A stretch of 23,353 nt of DNA from assembly GCA_964539615.1 (NCBI GenBank), contig CAZIJP010000030.1, forward strand, positions 1 through 23,353, given 5' to 3'. The notes below the pieces were generated by a model, which saw only the letters and a list, made by a program, of their open reading frames with translations, ran no database searches and was not told where the DNA came from. Every line of letters starts with the position of its first letter. Positions within the stretch are counted from its first letter, which is position 1. The translations under genes were made by a program, and so were the position numbers. Source of the stretch: CAYRFE01 sp964539615 (GTDB lineage Bacteria > Macinerneyibacteriota > Macinerneyibacteria > Macinerneyibacteriales > CAYRFE01). Shown here piece after piece: positions 16,145-23,353 of this stretch.

Positions 16145-18611
16145 ACCATTCCTTGTTTCAGAATGGAAGAGGACCTGTTGTCGTTTTTCGGGGCTACAAT
16201 GGATCATTTTTCATTACGTGATAACCACAGGTTGTTCAATAAATAATGCAATACATCGAGGATATGTAAACTATACATTTTCCCCGTATAGGAAATGGCA
16301 CAGGCTGTTGTTTCTTGTATGTATTGGGATCATTATTTTTAATATTTTGATTCCGATGCCTGATCCCCGAGAGACCCAACGATTCAGCACGGTCGTGGTC
16401 GATCGAAACGGTGTCATGCTTCGGGCATTCATATCAGCAGACGAACAGTGGAAAATGCCGTATGAAAAAAGTGATGAGATCCCCAAAAAACTAATCCAGG
16501 CCACATTATGTTATGAAGATGAATGGTTTTATTATCATCCCGGTGTCAATCCCACAGCGTTGGTACGCGCATTCATTTTGAACCGCAAAGCGCATAAGGT
16601 CGTGAGCGGCGGCAGTACCGTGACTATGCAGCTTGCACGTATATTGCACCCGAAAAAACGAAGTTATGCCAACAAAGCCATTGAAATTGCACAGGCATTG
16701 AAAATTGAGATGCATTATTCAAAACGTGAGATCATTCGATCATATTTGATGCATGCCCCGTACGGCGGAAACGTGATCGGTTATAAAGCTGCATCAATTC
16801 GTTATTTCGGGAAACTGCCCGATGAGTTAAGTTGGGCGGAAGCAGCCATGCTGGCTGTGCTGCCGAATGCTCCGGGATTGATATCTCCCGTATCAAATCG
16901 AGAACTTCTCATTGATAAACGTGATCGTCTGCTGGATAAAATGCGTGATAAGGGGATCATAGACGATGATACCTGCAGAATGGCAAAAAAAGAAACTGTC
17001 CCCGATACGTTTCACCGGATGCCGGTTATCGCTGCGCATATTACCGAAAAACTGAAGCAAAATGTACCGGGTTCTGTGATCCGTACATCGATCGATGCCG
17101 ATATACAACGGGATGTTGAAGCATCGATAAAACAACACATGCTCATTATGCGTTCACGCGGCATCAATAATTGTTCAGTTATTATAGCTGATACAATAAC
17201 GGGAGAAGTGGTTGCTTATGCCGGCTCGCAGGACTATTTTGACACGGTTCATGACGGTCAGGTCGACGGGGTTGTCGCAGCTCGGTCCGCAGGTTCAACG
17301 TTAAAGCCATTTTTATATGCGTTGAGCATGGATGCCGGCATTATTTTACCGCAGACACAATTGAAGGATGTGCCGGTTTATTACGGAAGCTATGCGCCTG
17401 AAAATGCCGATCAGCGGTTTAACGGTCTGGTTACTGCAAAAGAGGCGTTGATCCGTTCGCTTAATGTTCCGGCGGTTAATCTGCTTCAGGAATATGGGGT
17501 TAATAATTTTTATATGTTTTTAAAAAGCGCGGGTATCAAAACTTTGTTCCGACCTTCCGATGATTACGGATTGACATTGATCATTGGTGGAGCTGAGATA
17601 CGTCCTTGGGATTTGGCAATGTTATTTCGCGGACTTGGCAACGAGGGGCGATTTTCGCCGTTAACAATTATGAGATCCGATACTGCTACGATCTCATCCT
17701 CAAGTGTCGAGCTTATCAGTCCGGGAGCATGTTATCTTACCCTGTCAATGCTTAGGGAAGTGAAAAGACCGGATTCTGAATATTACTGGGAATTATATCA
17801 GAATCAATGGCCGTTGGCATGGAAAACCGGTACGAGTTACGGCCAACGTGACGCATGGGCTGCGGGAGTATCACCGCAATGGACCATCGTGGTGTGGGTA
17901 GGGAATTTTACCGGTGAAAGTAATCGGAATATTTCCGGCGCGCAATGTGCAGGCCCGCTTCTTTTTGATATTTTCAGTTCATTGCCGCGTGATAGATCAA
18001 CGGGATGGTTCAAACGTCCTAATGATCTTTATATGGTTCAGTTATGTGCCGATACAGGGTATGCCGCGGGTCGTTGGTGTCCGCAAACGATTACCGTTCA
18101 GTCCCCTAAACATGCCCATGAACTGCAGGTTTGCCCTTATCATTCTGTCATATACACTACACTTGACGGTCGTTATGAAGTATGCTCGTTATGTTGGCAG
18201 GAGGGTGCATATAAGCCAACTTCTTTTTTACAGTATCCCTCGGAAATTGTTCAGTATTTACGAGACAGCGGACATTTTACCGGTATAAAACCCGAGCATA
18301 ACCCTGCTTGTGCGCATAAGTTCGGAAGCGGTGAACTTTCATTGATCTATCCTCAAGACAATACAACGCTATGGATTCCCCGGGATTATGACGGATCATT
18401 GCAATCGGTTGTACTGCGCGCAGCCCATTCCGGCCTTCGTGAAACGGTGTATTGGTATCTTGACGGGAAATTGATCGGGCAAACTACTGACAAGCATTCT
18501 CTTCCGGTCGCTATATCCCGCGGACGGCATGATCTTGTATTAGTCGATACAGGCGGACGCCGTTGTACCATTCAATTTACGGCAGAGATCAGAACCGCTG
18601 AAAAGAAATGA
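16116..18611 (+). CDS. pbpC: Penicillin-binding protein 1C (glycosyltransferase/transpeptidase)
   Basis: This bifunctional murein synthase is anchored in the inner membrane by one segment (residues 64-80 of the longest reading). The glycosyltransferase domain shows Y-E-D-E-W-F-Y-Y-H-P-G (133-143, E134 catalytic) and S-T-V-T-M-Q-L-A-R (167-175). The transpeptidase domain shows S-T-L-K (394-397, nucleophile S394), S-L-N (448-450) and K-T-G-T (570-573). A C-terminal BiPBP_C domain occupies about 745-825. The start is uncertain. This ATG overlaps the AlkD-like gene by 29 nt and adds about 58 residues rich in W, C and H that do not look like protein. GTG at 16218 and TTG at 16308 are alternatives without a good ribosome site. 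Starting near the membrane segment would give the usual 770-residue length. Confidence 0.93.
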   Translation: MPLKKRSIVRPFLVSEWKRTCCRFSGLQWIIFHYVITTGCSINNAIHRGYVNYTFSPYRKWHRLLFLVCIGIIIFNILIPMPDPRETQRFSTVVVDRNGVMLRAFISADEQWKMPYEKSDEIPKKLIQATLCYEDEWFYYHPGVNPTALVRAFILNRKAHKVVSGGSTVTMQLARILHPKKRSYANKAIEIAQALKIEMHYSKREIIRSYLMHAPYGGNVIGYKAASIRYFGKLPDELSWAEAAMLAVLPNAPGLISPVSNRELLIDKRDRLLDKMRDKGIIDDDTCRMAKKETVPDTFHRMPVIAAHITEKLKQNVPGSVIRTSIDADIQRDVEASIKQHMLIMRSRGINNCSVIIADTITGEVVAYAGSQDYFDTVHDGQVDGVVAARSAGSTLKPFLYALSMDAGIILPQTQLKDVPVYYGSYAPENADQRFNGLVTAKEALIRSLNVPAVNLLQEYGVNNFYMFLKSAGIKTLFRPSDDYGLTLIIGGAEIRPWDLAMLFRGLGNEGRFSPLTIMRSDTATISSSSVELISPGACYLTLSMLREVKRPDSEYYWELYQNQWPLAWKTGTSYGQRDAWAAGVSPQWTIVVWVGNFTGESNRNISGAQCAGPLLFDIFSSLPRDRSTGWFKRPNDLYMVQLCADTGYAAGRWCPQTITVQSPKHAHELQVCPYHSVIYTTLDGRYEVCSLCWQEGAYKPTSFLQYPSEIVQYLRDSGHFTGIKPEHNPACAHKFGSGELSLIYPQDNTTLWIPRDYDGSLQSVVLRAAHSGLRETVYWYLDGKLIGQTTDKHSLPVAISRGRHDLVLVDTGGRRCTIQFTAEIRTAEKK

Positions 18612-18684
18612 TTTACGACCATAAACGTAATTATTTTTATACCTATCAATCTGCCAACGGTTTCTAATTGTTTATCAAATATCC

Positions 18685-18713
18685 TTGCATAACATAAACG
18701 GCTTAGGTATAAT
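18685..18713 (+). promoter_or_regulatory. Promoter of the SpoIIE-type phosphatase gene
   Basis: TTGCAT (18685-18690), a 17-nt spacer and a perfect TATAAT (18708-18713) predict a start near 18720. The short leader holds GGAAAGG before the ATG at 18741. Confidence 0.75.
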
Positions 18714-18740
18714 AAAAATGCAATTTATTGGAAAGGTCGG

Positions 18741-21287
18741 ATGAGCAAAGTGAGAAAGTTGTTATTGAAAATTACTGGATATTCAGTTTTAGGATTTGGG
18801 ATACTTCTGATGATCGTTGCAATTTATACGATCTTCAATAATTACAGCACTATACCATCAATATTGTCTTCGGGCGATCCGGGTTTCACATTATTTACAA
18901 AAAAAGTAAATAATGATCATATAGTTCAGATCTATTCAGTTTCTCCTAATAGCGAAGCTGAGAAAGCCGGAGTAAAAGTGGGCGACATAATCACGCGTAT
19001 CGATGGTAAACCGATCCGGGATTTTTTTAACAATGACCAGTTCGTTATACCGCAGTTCTTTGCCAATACTACGATCAAGATTACGGTAGTGCAACAAAAG
19101 ATCCTTATCGATAAAACAGTTCAGGTTGTATATTTCCCTTTTAGTGCACGAATGGTCAATGTATTGATCTATGCGATCATCCCGTTGATTTTTTTGCTCT
19201 ATGTGGCTGTTGGTATCTACGGTCTTGTCAACAGTTCTTTTTCGCGGATCACCATATTGATCGCACTCGTCTGTTTTTCGATAGGGGGATTGGTATTTAT
19301 ACCATTCAGAGTTTTTTTTAATGCTGGTCCTCTTACAGTCGTTTATCAAACTATTGTTGAAATGATCAGGATGTTTGTTTATTTTACTCCCAGTTTTTGG
19401 TTGTTTTTATTTTTAAATTTTCCCGAAAAAAGCGAATTTTATAAAAAATTCAAAATATTGACACTAGTATTGGTTTTTGTCATCCCCGCTTTTATAATAT
19501 TTTATGCTTTTTTTTCTTATAATCTTTCTTCTTACGATTATGCCGAAAAAATGAAATTTCAATATGTATTTTTTTCAACTCTTTTTATGTTCATCTCATT
19601 TGGCGTTAATATTCTTCATAAAGGAAAAATGAATAATAATATTACATTAAAACGTCGTCAATATCGCCTGATGTTGTTTGGCTTGACTTTCGGGGCGATC
19701 TCATTGGCATTCGGGTTTATTGGTTTTTTGGTTTGGATTCCGTTCCAAGGCATATATCCTCAATTATCATTACCCTTTTATGTATTTTTTTTACTTGCTC
19801 AATGCGGGTCATTGGTGTTGCCTTTAACTTTTTTAAACAGTTTTTATCAACATAAACTACTTGAGACAGAGACATTGCTTAAGAAACGGTTGTTGTATGC
19901 CGTTTTGACCATTGTCATTCTTGCAGCATATTCGGTCGGGTTGATCTTTTTAAGCAGTTCTTTGCTGCGATCGGCTGGGATCCAAGACCTGAGTGTGGTC
20001 ATATTACTTATTATCGCTACCGCCGCAACCTTCTGGCCAATCAATAATTATTTACATAAAAGACTTGAGCGGGCAATTTTCCCCGATAAGACCTTGTATA
20101 AAGAATTGTTCCGCGAGTTTTCGCGCTCATTCCCCTTGTATACCGGCGAAAACACCTTGATGGAATCGGTCAATGCCTGGTTTGGTACCGTTATGAACGT
20201 ATCGTCAATATCGGTATATTCATTAAGTAAGAATGACGGGTCAATGCTTTTACGCGCCGATGAGGCCAACAGCATATTGATCGGTTGTTGTGAAGGAAAT
20301 GTTATCTATTGGGATGAATTGGTAGAAGGTTCTGCCGTGTCGGTCAATAAAGACGAATTCGCATGGGCAAAGACTAATAACATTGCCGTGTCAGTGCCGA
20401 TATTTGTACGGCGCGAACTGACCGGGATCATGAATATCGGAGCAAAGCATAATAAGGATGATTTTACAGGGCATGAAATTGAGATATTCAAATCTGCAGC
20501 GGAACATATCGGTCTTGCTTTGCAAACACTTATTTTAAGACAGGAATATGCAGAGAAAAAACGACTGGACCGTGAGCTTGAAGTTGCGCGCGATATTCAA
20601 ATGAGGCTTTTACCCGTCAGTACGCCTGCAGTGAACGGTCTCGACCTTTATGGTATCTCTCAGCCGTGTCTTGAAGTAGGCGGTGATTATTTTGATGTTA
20701 TTCCACTTGATGATAAGCGTGCATTACTGGCTATTGCCGATGTAAGCGGTAAAGGGATCGGGGCCGCCATGCTAATGGCAAACCTGCAGGCATCATTAAA
20801 AATTGCAATGAAATTTAACCCTTGTCTTGATGCTGTATCCAGAGAATTAAGCCAGCTTGTCTATGAAAATACCGGTCCTGCTGAATTCATAACCTTTTTC
20901 TGTGCAATTTGGAATGCTCAAACCGGTTCTTTGGATTTTATTAATGCAGGTCATAATCCACCTTTTATCATGAGAGCAAATGGAGAAGAGACCTATCTGC
21001 ATCCAACCGGTATCGCACTCGGCATGATGCCGAAAAGTGATTATGTGACCGGTTCCATTGTATTGAATTCCGGGGATGTGCTTGTAATGTATACCGATGG
21101 TATCGAAGAGGCTTTTAATGACAAGGATGAGCAATTCGGATTACATCGCGTGATAGCCTCGCTTCAGGATCATGCAAATTTGACACCGAAAGAATGTGCT
21201 GAATCCTTATTAAAGGATATTAAGGATTTTGTGGGTTTATGCCAACAGTCGGATGATATATCGTTGATTATTGTTAAGAGAAAATGA
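18741..21287 (+). CDS. Membrane PDZ-GAF-SpoIIE (PP2C-type) phosphatase
   Basis: This 848-residue signalling protein has one membrane segment (13-33), then a PDZ domain (about 46-132) with N-S-E-A-E-K-A-G-V-K-V-G-D-I-I. About nine more membrane segments (140-434), a GAF domain (455-600), a short linker helix and a C-terminal SpoIIE/RsbU phosphatase domain (625-845) follow. Phosphatase motifs are intact: G-G-D-Y-F-D (647-652), D-V-S-G-K-G (667-672), N-A-G-H-N-P-P (735-741), Y-T-D-G-I-E-E-A (784-791) and D-D-I-S (838-841). Ten segments place PDZ in the periplasm and the phosphatase in the cytoplasm. Relatives dephosphorylate anti-sigma-factor antagonists. No such partner lies nearby. The start follows GGAAAGG and a strong promoter. 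Confidence 0.93.
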   Translation: MSKVRKLLLKITGYSVLGFGILLMIVAIYTIFNNYSTIPSILSSGDPGFTLFTKKVNNDHIVQIYSVSPNSEAEKAGVKVGDIITRIDGKPIRDFFNNDQFVIPQFFANTTIKITVVQQKILIDKTVQVVYFPFSARMVNVLIYAIIPLIFLLYVAVGIYGLVNSSFSRITILIALVCFSIGGLVFIPFRVFFNAGPLTVVYQTIVEMIRMFVYFTPSFWLFLFLNFPEKSEFYKKFKILTLVLVFVIPAFIIFYAFFSYNLSSYDYAEKMKFQYVFFSTLFMFISFGVNILHKGKMNNNITLKRRQYRLMLFGLTFGAISLAFGFIGFLVWIPFQGIYPQLSLPFYVFFLLAQCGSLVLPLTFLNSFYQHKLLETETLLKKRLLYAVLTIVILAAYSVGLIFLSSSLLRSAGIQDLSVVILLIIATAATFWPINNYLHKRLERAIFPDKTLYKELFREFSRSFPLYTGENTLMESVNAWFGTVMNVSSISVYSLSKNDGSMLLRADEANSILIGCCEGNVIYWDELVEGSAVSVNKDEFAWAKTNNIAVSVPIFVRRELTGIMNIGAKHNKDDFTGHEIEIFKSAAEHIGLALQTLILRQEYAEKKRLDRELEVARDIQMRLLPVSTPAVNGLDLYGISQPCLEVGGDYFDVIPLDDKRALLAIADVSGKGIGAAMLMANLQASLKIAMKFNPCLDAVSRELSQLVYENTGPAEFITFFCAIWNAQTGSLDFINAGHNPPFIMRANGEETYLHPTGIALGMMPKSDYVTGSIVLNSGDVLVMYTDGIEEAFNDKDEQFGLHRVIASLQDHANLTPKECAESLLKDIKDFVGLCQQSDDISLIIVKRK

Positions 21288-21291
21288 TGAA

Positions 21292-22053
21292 TTACTGATG
21301 GGAATTGGGAACTGCAGATGAATTATTCTCTATATAGTCTATAAGTTTGGGCAATTCAACCCAGGAATTCATAACGGCATCTTCGCGAACGGTTGCATGC
21401 GGTTCATCGGCAAATCGATCGTAACGTATCGCGTATGCACCGATCGCCTTTGCACCGGCAACATCGGTCTTTCCAAGGTCTCCGATATGGATCAATTCGT
21501 GAGCATTTTCCAGATCTCCGATGATAGTGCGAAACATGTTCGAGTGTGGTTTAGATCTTCCAACCTCATCCGAAAAAGCACAGGTTGTGAAATACTGGGC
21601 AATATTGTTTGCCCGAAGAAGTTCTCTAAGTATGTTTCCACCGGCATATGATGTGTCTGAAATGATTCCGAGCGTAAATCGTTGCGCAATAGACGGTATC
21701 ACGGTTCGTATTGATTCTTCACATAACGGCGGCGGTATATCTGCCGTAACTCGGGCGATTGCATGAGCGATCTCTTTGATGTTACGGAGTTCGGCAGTAA
21801 CGGACAATTTTTGTGCCAGAAATGTGATCAATTCAATTGCATCAGGCGTGCGGTATTCCGTAAGCCATCGATGTTCGAAATAATCCCAAGCGGCATTAAA
21901 TGCCTGATCGGCTTGATCACGACGTATTACATATCCTAATGTTGCGCAATAATCGATAAAAAGATCAATTCGAACATTTCGTCGACGATCGTTGTCTTCC
22001 GACGTGCTACGAAAAAGAGTGTCCCAGAAATCTATTGTGATATAACGAATCAC
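21292..22053 (-). CDS. HAD superfamily hydrolase with an aromatic motif I
   Basis: This 253-residue haloacid-dehalogenase-fold protein keeps most catalytic motifs: nucleophile D8, motif II S132 (I-I-S-D-T-S), motif III K168 (G-R-S-K-P) and motif IV I-G-D-L-G-K-T-D-V-A-G-A (190-201). Motif I reads D-F-W-D-T, so the aspartate two residues after the nucleophile, the general acid in phosphatases, is tryptophan. Several uncharacterised HAD groups and true 2-haloacid dehalogenases have an aromatic residue there. The substrate is unknown. The start is GTG, overlapping the methyltransferase stop by 4 nt (GTGA), with AAGGA upstream, so translation is coupled. It converges with the phosphatase gene with only 4 nt between stops. 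Confidence 0.88.
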   Translation of the reverse strand: MIRYITIDFWDTLFRSTSEDNDRRRNVRIDLFIDYCATLGYVIRRDQADQAFNAAWDYFEHRWLTEYRTPDAIELITFLAQKLSVTAELRNIKEIAHAIARVTADIPPPLCEESIRTVIPSIAQRFTLGIISDTSYAGGNILRELLRANNIAQYFTTCAFSDEVGRSKPHSNMFRTIIGDLENAHELIHIGDLGKTDVAGAKAIGAYAIRYDRFADEPHATVREDAVMNSWVELPKLIDYIENNSSAVPNSHQ

Positions 22054-23216
22054 AAGAGTTCCTTCTTTACGAATAAGGTTTTTAAATAGAGGCTTTCCGG
22101 ATGATTGAGCATGACGGGGTGGTCATATGCCTGGATACCCCAGCCGATAAGTGAGATAGAGGTATGGGCCTGAACGGCCGCCTCGCCGACACAATTGTAA
22201 AAAGCTTCCTGTGACATATGAAACGAACAACTAGATGACGCGAGAATGCCGTTGACGGGTATTTTTTTCAACGTGATACGATTGATATCGGTATAGGCTT
22301 TTTCAGCTTTCGGGAGGTCTTTTTTTGTTTTTGCAAATGCCGGAGGATCTAGATTGATCAATTCGGGCAAGCTCTGCATGTCGCGAAGATAGTCAAAGGC
22401 ATTTGCTTTTATCACTTCACCGTCAAATCCGTTCAGTTTCAGATTTTCCCGTATAAGATCGCATGCCTGTTGTGAGCTGTCAACAAAAGTACAGGATAGT
22501 GCTCCATTCTTTAACGCATGCATGCCCCATGCACCGGAATATGCAAAGGTATCGAGTGTTTTTTTCCCTTGAGCATATGAGCCGAATGTTCTGCGGTTTT
22601 CTTTTTGATCCATGAAAAATCCGGTTTTCTGACCTTTTACGGGGTCAACCAAAAATTTCACGCCGAATTCATCGATCACAACCGGTTGAGGTTCTTTGCC
22701 GAACAGAACAGTTGTTTCATCGGCGAGTTTTTCATATGCCAGTGATGAAGAGTTGTTTTGAAGTAATACTGTTTTCGGAGAAAGCACGGATCGTAACGCA
22801 TCGGTGATCTCCTGTTTGAATTGGTACATTCCCTGGGTATTCAATTCTATAACGATAAGATTATCATACTTATCAGCTATTAATCCCGGTAATCCGTCTG
22901 ATTCGCCGTAAATCAAGCGATATGATCTCAAGGAAGGATATAACGATGTGCGCTTAGCTAAGGCTGTTTTAATTTTGTTGACGAAGAAGTCTATGGTTAT
23001 CTCAATTTCATTCCATGCTAAAATACGAGCCTGAATAAGTGAATGACGATAAAAATAAGCAGTTCCCAAATCTGCACCTGATGCGGAAATGACCGTTACA
23101 ACGTCGACATCGGCAATATCGCCGGATTTTCCGGTGATCTCATTAGCATAAATCCAAGGATATTTGCCTCTCAGTTTTTTTTCACATCGTGGATTAACGG
23201 TAATAGTTTTTTTCAT
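22050..23216 (-). CDS. rlmI: RlmI-like 23S rRNA cytosine methyltransferase
   Basis: This 388-residue cytoplasmic enzyme belongs to the COG1092 family, which methylates a 23S rRNA cytosine at C5 (C1962 in E. coli) with S-adenosylmethionine. An N-terminal PUA domain (about 1-75) is followed by a Rossmann-fold methyltransferase domain: G-F-F-M-D-Q-K-E-N-R (199-208), L-D-T-F-A-Y-S-G-A-W-G (221-231, SAM loop), N-L-D-P-P-A-F (288-294) and S-S-S-C-S-F-H (327-333) with catalytic C330. The last residues, H-P-E-S-L-Y-L-K-T, are typical. The substrate position is inferred from the family. No ribosome site precedes the ATG, and the -10 box ends only 6 nt upstream, suggesting a leaderless message shared with the HAD gene. 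Confidence 0.9.
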   Translation of the reverse strand: MKKTITVNPRCEKKLRGKYPWIYANEITGKSGDIADVDVVTVISASGADLGTAYFYRHSLIQARILAWNEIEITIDFFVNKIKTALAKRTSLYPSLRSYRLIYGESDGLPGLIADKYDNLIVIELNTQGMYQFKQEITDALRSVLSPKTVLLQNNSSSLAYEKLADETTVLFGKEPQPVVIDEFGVKFLVDPVKGQKTGFFMDQKENRRTFGSYAQGKKTLDTFAYSGAWGMHALKNGALSCTFVDSSQQACDLIRENLKLNGFDGEVIKANAFDYLRDMQSLPELINLDPPAFAKTKKDLPKAEKAYTDINRITLKKIPVNGILASSSCSFHMSQEAFYNCVGEAAVQAHTSISLIGWGIQAYDHPVMLNHPESLYLKTLFVKKELL

Positions 23217-23222
23217 GCGTTG

Positions 23223-23250
23223 ATTGTACTCGAGATCACGCTTTTGTAAA
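23223..23250 (-). promoter_or_regulatory. Promoter of the rlmI-like gene, probably leaderless
   Basis: On the minus strand TTTACA (23250-23245), a 16-nt spacer and TACAAT (23228-23223) end 6 nt before the ATG at 23216. Transcription would start at about the first base of the gene. Confidence 0.55.
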
Positions 23251-23265
23251 GGGGAATGAAGGTTC

Positions 23266-23294
23266 TTGATTTATGAGGGCATAAAACATATACT
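23266..23294 (+). promoter_or_regulatory. Promoter of the gene entering at the right edge
   Basis: TTGATT (23266-23271), a 17-nt spacer and TATACT (23289-23294) precede the partial gene at 23323. It is divergent from the rlmI promoter 16 nt away, so the two may share regulation. Confidence 0.5.
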
Positions 23295-23322
23295 ATATAT
23301 AATAACAAAGGATGGTGGTCAT

Positions 23323-23353
23323 ATGAAATCATTGTTCATCCTGGCGGTTCTTA
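23323..23353 (+). CDS. Start of an exported protein, cut by the window end
   Basis: Only ten codons are visible: M-K-S-L-F-I-L-A-V-L. The lysine followed by hydrophobic residues looks like the beginning of a signal peptide. AAAGGA (23307-23312) and GGTGG lie just upstream and a promoter fits before them, so the start is credible. Nothing can be said of its function. Confidence 0.6.
   Translation, partial: MKSLFILAVL

Noticed and set aside
18612..18640. TTACG...CGTAA stem followed by a T-rich stretch after pbpC, as a terminator
   Set aside because: Only five base pairs and an 8-nt loop, with an interrupted T-run; not distinguishable from chance.
18718..18744. Eight-codon frame M-Q-F-I-G-K-V-G whose stop overlaps the phosphatase start
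   Set aside because: Its ATG falls at or before the predicted transcription start and has no ribosome site, so translation is unlikely.

Overview
The window comes from a diderm bacterium of low to moderate GC. It encodes a bifunctional penicillin-binding protein of the 1C type, a long-form signal peptide peptidase, periplasmic proteins, and a surface protein ending in an outer-membrane barrel. The mix of a class I adenylate cyclase, a large membrane SpoIIE-type phosphatase and many lone housekeeping genes would suit a spirochaete or a neighbouring uncultured phylum. That placement is inference from gene content; no rRNA or marker gene is present. The chromosome appears mostly ordinary, with one small accessory patch at the left end.

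Layout. Positions 1-540 are visibly AT-rich and hold an unrecognised short ORF (possible end of a HEPN/ApeA-like protein) and a broken 3' tail of a second ywbE gene. Positions 544-2014 (minus) carry an AbiE-type toxin-antitoxin pair with its own strong promoter, followed by intact ywbE. The AbiE pair therefore lies between two same-direction ywbE tails, the geometry left by insertion at the 3' end of a gene. Further right on the minus strand come yehS, an MFS transporter, a DUF3108-like exported protein broken at an A9 run, and a class I adenylate cyclase (to 7419). From a divergent promoter a plus-strand operon runs 7567-11727: a small protein with a duplicated 62-residue unit, a DUF4321-like membrane protein, SppA, and an alpha-solenoid protein. 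A convergent gene, 11755-14472, encodes a secreted metallopeptidase fused to a propeller and an outer-membrane barrel. A lone family-3 solute-binding protein follows (minus). The plus strand then carries an AlkD-like DNA glycosylase, PbpC and a PDZ-10TM-GAF-SpoIIE phosphatase. Finally a minus-strand pair (HAD hydrolase overlapping an RlmI-like rRNA methyltransferase) is divergent from the start of an exported protein cut by the window edge.

Themes. Much of the window concerns the cell envelope and signalling (SppA, PbpC, metallopeptidase-barrel, PDZ-phosphatase, adenylate cyclase). Promoters are unusually legible. About half have a normal leader with a Shine-Dalgarno sequence. Four others place the -10 box only 6-8 nt before the ATG and lack a Shine-Dalgarno sequence, which predicts leaderless mRNAs. 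No tRNA, rRNA, CRISPR array, transposase or integrase is visible, and no stretch over 300 bases lacks a gene.
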